A DNA stretch of 64,000 bases, from the NCBI GenBank assembly GCA_034926635.1, contig JAYFQX010000008.1:1-64000 (forward strand). Direction: 5' to 3'. Origin of the DNA: Christensenella sp034926635. GTDB taxonomy: Bacteria > Bacillota > Clostridia > Christensenellales > Christensenellaceae. The position numbers and the translations under genes were made by a program. This document shows positions 24,893 to 32,304 of this stretch, one piece after another. Each line of letters begins with the position of its first letter. Position 1 is the stretch's first letter. The notes beneath the pieces were generated by a model, which made no database searches, was not told the DNA's origin, and worked only from the letters and a program-made list of their open reading frames with translations.

Positions 24893-25339
24893 ATGGATAA
24901 ATGGGACAAACGTTTTATGGATCTCGCCGGTGAGATTTCCAATTGGTCAAGCTGCTATAAGCCAAACCGCAGTGTGGGTGCGGTTATCGTTAAAAACAAG
25001 CGCATCATTACAACCGGCTATAACGGCGCGCCTTCGGGAATCGAAAGCTGTAAAGACAGGGGCGAATGTATGCGTAACAACCTCGGAATTGCGTCCGGGG
25101 AGAGGCATGAGCTTTGTTACGCGATCCATGCCGAGCAAAACGCCATTATCCAGGCGGCAAAGCTTGGCGTATCCATTGACGGTGCGACGATATATTGTAC
25201 GCACCAGCCTTGCGCTATTTGTGCGAAGATGATTGTGAATGCAGGAATCGTTAGAGTTGTATATCGCTACCCATATCCGGACGAGTTTGCAAAGAAGATC
25301 TTTGAAGAAGTAGATATGCAGGTAGAGCAATATCGGTAA
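24893..25339 (+). CDS. comEB: dCMP deaminase family protein (ComEB-like)
   Basis: The product is 148 residues. It belongs to the zinc-dependent cytidine/deoxycytidylate deaminases; dCMP deaminase makes dUMP for thymidylate synthesis. The active site is H79-A-E81 with the zinc cysteines C107 and C110 in PCAIC. The name ComEB comes from the Bacillus homologue in the comE operon; competence genes are not adjacent here, so only the nucleotide role is supported. GAAGGGGA precedes the ATG. Confidence 0.92.
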   Translation: MDKWDKRFMDLAGEISNWSSCYKPNRSVGAVIVKNKRIITTGYNGAPSGIESCKDRGECMRNNLGIASGERHELCYAIHAEQNAIIQAAKLGVSIDGATIYCTHQPCAICAKMIVNAGIVRVVYRYPYPDEFAKKIFEEVDMQVEQYR

Positions 25340-25362
25340 AAATTTTAGGGGGAGGATTTTAT

Positions 25363-25716
25363 ATGAAAGTATCGGAAATGGCACAGCTGCTTGACGCTGA
25401 GTTCTTATGCGGTGCAGATAAACCGGATCTTGACATCTTGTGTGCATGCGGTGCGGATATGATGAGCGATGTATTAGCTTTTACAAAGCATGATGCTGTT
25501 TTGCTTACCGGGCTTGTCAATAACCATGTGATTCGCACGGCGGAAATGATGGATATTCAGTGCGTTTTATTCGTACGCGGAAAACGTCCAGCGCAGGAAA
25601 TTGTAGATATGGCAAATGAGCGGGATATGGTTTTAATTGCTACGGAAAAGCCGATGTTTACAGCTTGCGGCATTCTTTATGCCAATCATATTCAAGGCGG
25701 AATGAGGGGTGTCTGA
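25363..25716 (+). CDS. DRTGG-domain protein
   Basis: The product is 117 residues and consists of a single DRTGG-type domain (found in the N-terminal part of HPr kinase and beside CBS domains). Its function is unknown. Such small proteins are commonly encoded in clostridial hydrogenase clusters next to anti-sigma-type ATPases and PHP proteins, as here. GGGGGAGG precedes the ATG. The 3' end is followed at once by the HATPase gene. A second member of the family is at 27498. Confidence 0.75.
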   Translation: MKVSEMAQLLDAEFLCGADKPDLDILCACGADMMSDVLAFTKHDAVLLTGLVNNHVIRTAEMMDIQCVLFVRGKRPAQEIVDMANERDMVLIATEKPMFTACGILYANHIQGGMRGV

Positions 25717-25720
25717 CGCT

Positions 25721-26134
25721 ATGATATATACCCGGGAATATGAGGTGCAAAAAGATGATTTTGCTGCTGCGGGCGAGGTGTCTGCAGCAATCAAAAATAA
25801 ATTGAAGCAAATGGGCGTGAATCCCAACTTGATTCGTAAAATTGCGATTGCATCTTACGAAGCGGAAATTAATATGATCATTCATAGCCTTGGCGGTCAT
25901 ATGCTTCTTTATATTGATGACAGTGCGATTACCATTATCTGCGAAGACAGGGGCCCGGGTATTCCCGATATCAATCTTGCGATGAAGGAAGGATATTCCA
26001 CAGCATCTGATATGGTAAGGGAAATGGGGTTCGGCGCAGGCATGGGACTACCGAACATCAATAAAAACAGCGACAATATGAAGATCGAATCCAGCCCGGC
26101 CGGAACAAAATTGACATTGCATTTTACAATGTAG
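25721..26134 (+). CDS. Anti-sigma-factor-type ATP-binding protein (HATPase_c)
   Basis: The product is 137 residues, similar in size and motifs to RsbW/SpoIIAB kinases. The N box is IASYEAEINMIIHS (near 45-58), the G1 box EDRGPGIPD near 78-86, and the G2 loop GFGAGMGLPNI near 105-115. RsbW proteins bind and inhibit sigma factors or phosphorylate their antagonists; neither partner is next to this gene. In hydrogenase clusters its role is unknown. An ATG at 25721 is chosen with GAGGGGT ahead; a GTG at 25709 overlaps the previous gene. Confidence 0.8.
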   Translation: MIYTREYEVQKDDFAAAGEVSAAIKNKLKQMGVNPNLIRKIAIASYEAEINMIIHSLGGHMLLYIDDSAITIICEDRGPGIPDINLAMKEGYSTASDMVREMGFGAGMGLPNINKNSDNMKIESSPAGTKLTLHFTM

Positions 26135-26172
26135 TATGAATGGGGTCAATGGGATTAGCGAGGGGATTTATC

Positions 26173-27501
26173 ATGGAAAAAAAATATTTTCACTCCGTAC
26201 GGCTCGATAAAGAAAAATGTTCGGGCTGTACCAATTGTATTAAGCGATGTCCTACGGAAGCAATCCGCGTGCAGCAGGGAAAGGCAAAAATTTTGGCGGA
26301 GCGCTGTATTGATTGCGGACAGTGCATAAGGGTGTGTCCGTACCACGCCAAAAAAGCATACACAGATTCTCTTTCCAGCATTAATGATTTTAAATATAAA
26401 ATCGCGTTGCCTGCGCCGGCACTTTATGCGCAATTTAAAATATTAAATAGCGCATACCGTGTAGATAGGGTTCTTTCCGGGCTTAAGGCCATGGGCTTTG
26501 ACGATGTGTTTGAGGTGGCGCGCGGGGCGGAAATTTGTTCAAAGGCAATTGCCGCAGAGCTTAAAAAAACGACAAAAAAGCCATTGATTTCTTCTGCTTG
26601 TCCGGCGGTGGTAAGGCTGATTCAGGTGCGGTTTCCCGAATTGCTGGAAAATGTAGTGCATGTTGACGCGCCTATGGAAGTTGCGGCAAAGGTTGCAAAA
26701 CAGGAGTTTGCAGAAAAGAACAATGTCGATATTGCAGATGTCGGCGCATATTTCATTACCCCGTGTCCTGCAAAAATGACCAGCATCCAAGCACCGCTTG
26801 CAAAAGAAAAAAGCGATGTGGACGGCGCCATTTCGATTCTTGAGGTATATGGTCTTCTGGCAGGGCAATTAAAGACTTCTGAGATGAAAGAGTTTACGGG
26901 AGGAAAGTCTTCGGCAAAAGGCGTGGGTTGGGCGCAAAGCGGCGGTGAAACGTTTGCGGTCGGTGAAAAAAATGCGCTTGCGGTAGACGGGATTTCTAAT
27001 GTAGCGCACGCGCTTGAAGATATAGAAAACTATAAATTAAAGGATCTTGACTTCTTTGAAGGATTGGCTTGTACGGGCGGCTGTGTCGGAGGACCGCTTG
27101 TGTTTGAAAGCGCTTTTGTTGCACAATCACGGTTAAATACGATTTGTGATGCAATTGGTTTTAATGATAAGGCGGAAAAATACGCGCAGGAATATGCAAA
27201 CCACGGTGTAGCGGCGATGCATAACGTAATTGAGCCGGTTGATGTAATGAAGCTCGATGACGACAAGATGGAAGCCCTTAAAAAAATACAGAAAATTGAA
27301 GAATTGGTGCAAAAGCTTCCCGGGATGGATTGCGGAAGCTGCGGTGCGCCAAGCTGTCGTGCACTGGCAGAAGATATTGTACGCGGATATGCGGCTGAAA
27401 TGGATTGTATTTTTATCTTAAAAGAAAAAGTCCGCTATTTGGCAGAGGAAATGGTGGATCTTGCGAGCAAAGATAATATCAGGGAGGATGACGAAAGATG
27501 A
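26173..27501 (+). CDS. [FeFe] hydrogenase-like protein with divergent H-cluster loops, possibly sensory
   Basis: The product is 442 residues. Two [4Fe-4S] ferredoxin motifs lead (Cys16/19/22/26 and Cys45/48/51/55). The hydrogenase core keeps the four H-cluster-type cysteines but in altered loops: SSACPAV instead of TSC(C/S)PGW, TPCPAK instead of MPC.AK, and LACTGGCVGGP instead of MAC.GGC..GGGQP. The C-terminus has a further Fe-S motif (CGSCGAPSC, near 385-393). Hydrogenases with such loops are often regulatory or H2-sensing rather than main catalysts. It sits among an anti-sigma-type ATPase, DRTGG and PHP genes. The ATG at 26173 is preferred because of GAGGGGAT before it. Activity is not shown by sequence. 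Confidence 0.8.
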   Translation: MEKKYFHSVRLDKEKCSGCTNCIKRCPTEAIRVQQGKAKILAERCIDCGQCIRVCPYHAKKAYTDSLSSINDFKYKIALPAPALYAQFKILNSAYRVDRVLSGLKAMGFDDVFEVARGAEICSKAIAAELKKTTKKPLISSACPAVVRLIQVRFPELLENVVHVDAPMEVAAKVAKQEFAEKNNVDIADVGAYFITPCPAKMTSIQAPLAKEKSDVDGAISILEVYGLLAGQLKTSEMKEFTGGKSSAKGVGWAQSGGETFAVGEKNALAVDGISNVAHALEDIENYKLKDLDFFEGLACTGGCVGGPLVFESAFVAQSRLNTICDAIGFNDKAEKYAQEYANHGVAAMHNVIEPVDVMKLDDDKMEALKKIQKIEELVQKLPGMDCGSCGAPSCRALAEDIVRGYAAEMDCIFILKEKVRYLAEEMVDLASKDNIREDDER

Positions 27502-27839
27502 TAACGGCAGCGGACTTAGCAGACAGACTGGAGCTTAAGCTCCTCACACAAAACGGGAAAGAAGATACAGAAGTTACGGATGGGTGTGTGTGCGACCTTT
27601 TAAGCTGGGTGATGGCACGCGGTGAGCAGGGTATGGCATGGGTCACTGTGCAAACGCACTTAAATGTGGTGGCGGTTGCATGTCTCCATGATTTTGCATG
27701 CGTCATTATTCCGGAAAACATTGAGGTGCCGGAAGCTACGATAAAAAAAGCTTCGGACGAGGGAATTATTATTTATTCTTCTCCGAAAACCTCATATAGA
27801 ATTTGTAGTGAAATGAGCGGTCTTGGAATAGGGAAATAG
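27498..27839 (+). CDS. DRTGG-domain protein, second copy
   Basis: The product is 113 residues, a second small DRTGG-type protein, only distantly like the one at 25363. The ATG overlaps the stop of the hydrogenase-like gene (ATGA). Function unknown; its position keeps it in the same transcript. Confidence 0.7.
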   Translation: MITAADLADRLELKLLTQNGKEDTEVTDGCVCDLLSWVMARGEQGMAWVTVQTHLNVVAVACLHDFACVIIPENIEVPEATIKKASDEGIIIYSSPKTSYRICSEMSGLGIGK

Positions 27840-27840
27840 C

Positions 27841-28536
27841 ATGCCGCAAGTATATTATGATTTTCATATCCATTCGGCGCTTTCGCCCTGCGGACAGGAT
27901 GATATGACGCCAAATAACATCGTAAATATGGCGCTTCTGAAAGGGCTCGATGCGATCGCGGTTTGTGACCACAACAGTACAAAAAATGTTGGTGCAATTG
28001 CAAAAGTGGCGGGGGCGGCAGGGCTTACCTTTATTCCGGGGATGGAAATGACAACCGCGGAGGAGGTACACGTCCTTGCGCTTTTCGAGACTGTGGTGCA
28101 GGCAGAGGCTTTCGGAGAGCTGATTTATGATGCGCTTCCGGAAATACCGAACAAACCGGATTATTTTGGCAATCAGCTGATCATGGATGAAGAAGATCGT
28201 ATAACGGGCACACTGGAAAAGTTATTGATTTCAGCGCTGCCGTTTGATTTGGAAGCGTGCTGCACTATGGCGGCACAATATGGGGGATATACCATTCCAG
28301 CTCATATTAATAAAGGAGCTAATTCGATTTTGGCCAATCTGGGATTTTTTCCGCGTCAGATTTCGTTTCGTACGATCGAAGTAGTAAAGGGTTTGCGGAT
28401 CGACAATGATATTTCTGGATTTCAGCAGATACATTCTTCGGATGCGCATGATCTTGCACAGATTTCAGAACGGGTATATTTTATTGAGCCGGAAGCGAAT
28501 ACTGCGGCTTCAATCCTGAAAAAATTATGTGTATAA
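27841..28536 (+). CDS. PHP-domain metal-dependent phosphoesterase
   Basis: The product is 231 residues. The PHP signature DFHIHS carries His9 and His11, followed by VCDHNST, a conserved GMEMTT segment near 68-73 and the C-terminal SSDAH motif (near 205-209). PHP proteins are metal-dependent phosphoesterases; the substrate is unknown. It begins one base after the DRTGG gene and ends the block 25363-28536. Confidence 0.85.
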   Translation: MPQVYYDFHIHSALSPCGQDDMTPNNIVNMALLKGLDAIAVCDHNSTKNVGAIAKVAGAAGLTFIPGMEMTTAEEVHVLALFETVVQAEAFGELIYDALPEIPNKPDYFGNQLIMDEEDRITGTLEKLLISALPFDLEACCTMAAQYGGYTIPAHINKGANSILANLGFFPRQISFRTIEVVKGLRIDNDISGFQQIHSSDAHDLAQISERVYFIEPEANTAASILKKLCV

Positions 28537-28643
28537 TTTCACAAAAAAAACGTGCAATTAAATTAATAATATGGTAAAATGTCGTCTGTGGGAGTTTTCT
28601 CGTAATATTGAGGGGTTAGGACAATGACCAAGGAGGCACTATA

Positions 28644-29132
28644 ATGGCAAATACGACAGAAATGCAGACAAAATATGAAGAATTAAAGCAGTACATTGGC
28701 GAAATGATGCAAAAGCCGGGCCCGCTGATGCCCGTAATGCAGAAAGCGCAGGATATTTTTGGCGCTTTGACGTTCGACGTGCAGAAATTTATTGCCGATG
28801 AAATGAAAATACCGATGACTGACGTTTACGGGGTTGCGACATTTTATTCCCAGTTTGCGCTGCAGCCGAAAGGAAAGCATGTAATCGGCGTATGCATGGG
28901 AACCGCTTGTTATGTTAAGAAAGCCGAGGGGATTCTGAATTCCCTGTGCGACAATTTACAGTTAAAACCGGGACATACGACACCGGATTCGCTTTTCACA
29001 CTGGAGGCGACGCGCTGCCTTGGTTGCTGTGGACTTGCACCGGTTATGATGATTGATGATCAAGTATATGGTAGGTTAAAACCGGAAGATATTTCCGGAA
29101 TATTAGATATTTACAGGAATAAAAAATCATAA
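28644..29132 (+). CDS. hydC: NuoE/HydC-like [2Fe-2S] subunit of bifurcating hydrogenase
   Basis: The product is 162 residues, a thioredoxin-fold [2Fe-2S] protein. The four cluster cysteines appear as GVCMGTACYV and RCLGCCG. It pairs with HydB to move electrons from NADH in HydABC-type hydrogenases. The start at 28644 has AAGGAGG upstream. A DNA element shared with the fd-hydB-hydA leader (TTAATAATATGGT) lies at 28563-28575. Confidence 0.9.
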   Translation: MANTTEMQTKYEELKQYIGEMMQKPGPLMPVMQKAQDIFGALTFDVQKFIADEMKIPMTDVYGVATFYSQFALQPKGKHVIGVCMGTACYVKKAEGILNSLCDNLQLKPGHTTPDSLFTLEATRCLGCCGLAPVMMIDDQVYGRLKPEDISGILDIYRNKKS

Positions 29133-29150
29133 TATACGGTCGGAAGGGCT

Positions 29151-29702
29151 ATGAAAGAGATTTCCTTGCACATCATGGATATTGTGCAAAACTCGATCAC
29201 GGCGAATGCGACGCTGATCGAAGTTGAATTGGATATCCGCTATGCGGAAAATACGGTAAGTATTATGATCCGCGACAATGGAAAAGGCATGAGCGCCGAA
29301 ATGTTACGTAACGTAACGAGCCCGTTTGTTACTACGAGGACAACGCGGCGTGTAGGTCTGGGGATATCTTTATTTAAGGCTGGTGCCGAAGCCTCGGGAG
29401 GATCATTTGATATTGATTCCCAAGAAGGTGTAGGAACGGTAGTGCGAGCTGAATACAAGCTGGATCACTTGGACAGACCGCCGATTGGTGATTTTGCAGG
29501 GACGATGCATACTTTGATCGTGTGTAATCCAGAGATCGATTTTGTGATTACTATCGTCATAGACGATTCACAGGATGTTTTGGATACGCGCGAAGTAAAA
29601 GAAAGCCTTGGCGAGGATGTACCGATTGATACGCCGGAGGTATCTGTATGGATAAAAGAGAACCTCGATGAAATGTTTAAACCGGATTATATTGATTTTT
29701 AA
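29151..29702 (+). CDS. HATPase_c ATP-binding protein in the hydrogenase cluster
   Basis: The product is 183 residues. The ATP-binding fold is shown by an N box (DIVQNSITANAT, near 10-21), a G1 box RDNGKGMS near 41-48 and a G2 region GLGISLFKAG near 69-78. There is no kinase dimerisation domain, sensor or membrane segment. The C-terminal half (after 115) has no family I recognise. Such lone ATPases often sit next to hydC in Clostridia; role unknown. It begins 18 bases after hydC. Confidence 0.8.
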   Translation: MKEISLHIMDIVQNSITANATLIEVELDIRYAENTVSIMIRDNGKGMSAEMLRNVTSPFVTTRTTRRVGLGISLFKAGAEASGGSFDIDSQEGVGTVVRAEYKLDHLDRPPIGDFAGTMHTLIVCNPEIDFVITIVIDDSQDVLDTREVKESLGEDVPIDTPEVSVWIKENLDEMFKPDYIDF

Positions 29703-29710
29703 AAGTGAAA

Positions 29711-29747
29711 CAAGCAGACTGCGATTTGTAATCTGCTTGTTTTTTTG
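29711..29747 (+). terminator. Terminator after the hydC unit
   Basis: CAAGCAGA/TCTGCTTG stem with a 13-base loop and a T run of eight; separates hydC-ATPase from the fd-hydB-hydA operon. Between here and 29850 I see only a 10-base direct repeat. Confidence 0.7.
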
Positions 29748-29882
29748 TTTACTGCGGTAGCGGCAGGATGGTAAAAATGGCAAAATAATAAGAATTTTCG
29801 ACTGCGGTAGTTTTGGGCTCTTTTTTATGTGGAAAATATTAAGGCTATTGTGTTAATAATATGGTTATTTTTTCACAAAATT

Positions 29883-29919
29883 GGTTGCGCAACCGCATTC
29901 TTGTTGTTATAATATGTGA
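29883..29919 (+). promoter_or_regulatory. Promoter of fd-hydB-hydA with palindromic operator
   Basis: TATAAT at about 29914 lies 17 bases after TTGCGC. The -35 is inside a perfect 12-bp palindrome, GGTTGCGCAACC (29883-29894), a likely repressor site. Confidence 0.55.
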
Positions 29920-29998
29920 GGGGTAAATTGTCTTTTTTTTCACTAAATCTGGATGAAGAGATATATAGCGAAAAATATTTACTGAAATTTGATGATTT

Positions 29999-30074
29999 CG
30001 GCGCGCCGTTCGCCGTCCAAAATAACGGCAACCGCGGGACGGCCGGGTTATAAACGGCATGCGGTTTAGGGGGA
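29999..30074 (+). ncRNA. Candidate pseudoknotted leader RNA of the hydrogenase operon
   Basis: A GC-rich island inside an AT-rich leader. GCCGTCC (30012-30018) pairs perfectly with GGACGGC (30037-30043). AACCGC (30030-30035), in its loop, pairs with GCGGTT (30061-30066) beside the ribosome site AGGGGGA, forming an H-type pseudoknot. CGGCGCGCCG (29999-30008) is a palindrome, and GCCGTT (30005-30010) could pair with either of two AACGGC copies (30024-30029, 30053-30058), giving competing folds. The layout suggests a cis-acting element controlling ferredoxin translation. It matches no riboswitch class I know. The transcription start would be near 29925. Confidence 0.45.
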
Positions 30075-30083
30075 GAATTTGGA

Positions 30084-30461
30084 ATGAAATCACTAAAGGA
30101 ATTAGAGGCTATCAGGAACAAGATGCTTGAAAAGGTCGACATTCGAAAAAATGATGCTGAAAAGCGCATTGTTGTTGGCATGGCGACATGTGGGATTGCC
30201 GCTGGAGCACGACCGGTGCTGCAGGCTTTTGTCGACGATGTAGCGACGCGCGGATTATCGGATGTGGTGGTATCACAAACAGGCTGTATCGGGGTTTGTC
30301 GTTTGGAACCCATCGCAGAAGTTTTTTTGCCAGGGCAGGAAAAAGTCACTTATGTAAAAATGACACCTGAAAAGGCAAAAAAGGTTGTGGCGGAGCATAT
30401 CGTAAATGGTAATATCGTTACGGAATATACCATTGGTTATGCGGAACAAAACAAAGAATAA
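30084..30461 (+). CDS. [2Fe-2S] thioredoxin-fold ferredoxin of the hydrogenase operon
   Basis: The product is 125 residues. It has the thioredoxin-like ferredoxin fold with cysteines in GMATCGIAAGA and QTGCIGVCRLEP, as found in clostridial hydrogenase operons between or beside HydC and HydB. It probably shuttles electrons within or to the HydABC complex. AGGGGGA lies 9 bases before the ATG. It leads the fd-hydB-hydA operon. Confidence 0.88.
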   Translation: MKSLKELEAIRNKMLEKVDIRKNDAEKRIVVGMATCGIAAGARPVLQAFVDDVATRGLSDVVVSQTGCIGVCRLEPIAEVFLPGQEKVTYVKMTPEKAKKVVAEHIVNGNIVTEYTIGYAEQNKE

Positions 30462-30495
30462 TCGGCATCAACAAATCGGGGAGGTTAACAAGTAG

Positions 30496-32286
30496 ATGGA
30501 TTTTTATCGCTCGCATGTATTAGTATGCGGAGGTACGGGATGTACTTCCTCCGGATCGGGACAGATTATCGCAAATTTTGAAGAAAATCTGGAGAAACAT
30601 GGTCTGGAAAAAGAAGTTAAAGTAGTTAGAACTGGGTGTTTCGGTCTTTGCGAAGCAGGTCCGATTGTGATCGTTTATCCGGAAGGCGCTTTTTACAGCA
30701 GAGTAAAGCCGGAAGATGTCGCAGAAATCGTTGAAGAACACCTGCTCAAAGGGCGTATCGTGGAACGCCTGCTGCATAAAGAAGAAGAAGCGCAGGAAAT
30801 TGCGACAACGCTTGATGATATTGAGTTTTATAAAAAACAAAACCGCGTTGCACTCAGAAATTGTGGCGTGATTGACCCGGAAGTGATTGACGAATATATT
30901 GCTTTTGACGGATATAAAGCGCTCGGTACGTGCCTGACGGAAAAAACGCCGCAGGATGTAATTGACATCATCAAAAAATCCGGACTGAGGGGTCGTGGGG
31001 GCGGCGGCTTCCCGACAGGTTTGAAATGGCAGTTTGGACATGATGCTAAAGGCGATCAAAAGTATATTATCTGTAACGCCGACGAGGGTGACCCGGGTGC
31101 GTTTATGGATCGCTCGGTTTTGGAAGGCGACCCGCACAGTGTGATCGAAGCTATGGCAATTGCCGGTTATGCAATCGGCGCAAGCCAGGGTTACGTATAT
31201 GTCCGTGCGGAATATCCGATCGCGGTAAAGAGGTTGCAGATTGCAATCGATCAGGCAAGAGAATACGGTCTGCTCGGTAAGAATATTTTTGACAGCGGTT
31301 TTGATTTTGATATTGAAATCCGTCTTGGCGCAGGCGCATTTGTTTGCGGCGAAGAGACGGCTTTGATGGAATCTATCGAAGGAAGGCGCGGTGAGCCTCG
31401 CCCGAAACCGCCGTTCCCGGCAAACAAGGGTTTGTTTGGAAAACCGACTATTATTAACAACGTAGAAACGCTCGCCAATATTGCGCAGATTATTTTGAAG
31501 GGCGCTGATTGGTTTGCTTCCATGGGTACTGAAAAATCGAAGGGTACCAAGGTCTTTGCATTAGGCGGAAAGATCAATAATACAGGGCTTGTGGAGATCC
31601 CGATGGGAACGACACTACGCGAAGTTATTTATGAAATCGGCGGGGGTATCCCGGATGGTAAGAAATTTAAAGCTGCGCAAACAGGCGGTCCTTCCGGCGG
31701 GTGTATTCCGGCGGAGCATTTGGATTTGAAGATCGATTACGATACGCTTACCTCCATCGGCTCCATGATGGGTAGCGGCGGTCTGATTGTAATGGATGAA
31801 GATAACTGCATGGTTGACGTTGCAAAATTCTTCCTTGATTTTACTGTAGACGAATCCTGCGGAAAATGTCCGCCGTGTCGGATCGGTACCAAGCGTATGC
31901 TGGAGATCCTTCAGCGTATTACAGATGGAAAAGGGAAACCGGGAGATATTGAAAAACTGATTGAACTGGGCGAGAGCATTAAAGCCGGCGCGCTTTGCGG
32001 ACTCGGCAAAACGGCTCCGAACCCTGTTCTTTCAACAATTCGTTATTTCCGTGACGAATATGAAGCGCATATTTACGACAAACGCTGTCCCGCCGGTCAT
32101 TGCCAGCAGCTTTTGCAGTATGAAATTGTTCCGACCAAGTGTATTGGTTGCGGAATGTGCGCAAGGGTTTGCCCGGCAGAAGCAATTTCCGGTGAAAAGA
32201 AACAGCCGTATCACATTGATCCTGACAAATGTATTAAGTGCGGCGCTTGCGTTGAAAAATGTAAGTTCGGCGCGATTAAGAGATAA
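30496..32286 (+). CDS. hydB: HydB: NADH-binding flavoprotein subunit of the [FeFe] hydrogenase
   Basis: The product is 596 residues. Residues 1-100 are a thioredoxin-like [2Fe-2S] domain (CGGTGCTSSGS; TGCFGLC). The NuoF core has the FMN/NADH loop GRGGGGFPTGLKW near 170-182 and the [4Fe-4S] motif ESCGKCPPCRIGT near 453-465. Two C-terminal [4Fe-4S] motifs follow (CIGCGMCARVC and CIKCGACVEKC). This is the HydB layout of trimeric electron-bifurcating hydrogenases, which couple NADH and reduced ferredoxin to H2. GGGGAGG precedes the ATG. hydA follows 18 bases later. Confidence 0.94.
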   Translation: MDFYRSHVLVCGGTGCTSSGSGQIIANFEENLEKHGLEKEVKVVRTGCFGLCEAGPIVIVYPEGAFYSRVKPEDVAEIVEEHLLKGRIVERLLHKEEEAQEIATTLDDIEFYKKQNRVALRNCGVIDPEVIDEYIAFDGYKALGTCLTEKTPQDVIDIIKKSGLRGRGGGGFPTGLKWQFGHDAKGDQKYIICNADEGDPGAFMDRSVLEGDPHSVIEAMAIAGYAIGASQGYVYVRAEYPIAVKRLQIAIDQAREYGLLGKNIFDSGFDFDIEIRLGAGAFVCGEETALMESIEGRRGEPRPKPPFPANKGLFGKPTIINNVETLANIAQIILKGADWFASMGTEKSKGTKVFALGGKINNTGLVEIPMGTTLREVIYEIGGGIPDGKKFKAAQTGGPSGGCIPAEHLDLKIDYDTLTSIGSMMGSGGLIVMDEDNCMVDVAKFFLDFTVDESCGKCPPCRIGTKRMLEILQRITDGKGKPGDIEKLIELGESIKAGALCGLGKTAPNPVLSTIRYFRDEYEAHIYDKRCPAGHCQQLLQYEIVPTKCIGCGMCARVCPAEAISGEKKQPYHIDPDKCIKCGACVEKCKFGAIKR

Positions 32287-32304
32287 GAAGGAGGATTATT
32301 TGAT

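Noticed and set aside
29751..29811. Direct repeat ACTGCGGTAG, two copies about 50 bases apart
   Set aside because: Only two copies of 10 bases, no symmetry, no link to promoter or gene start.
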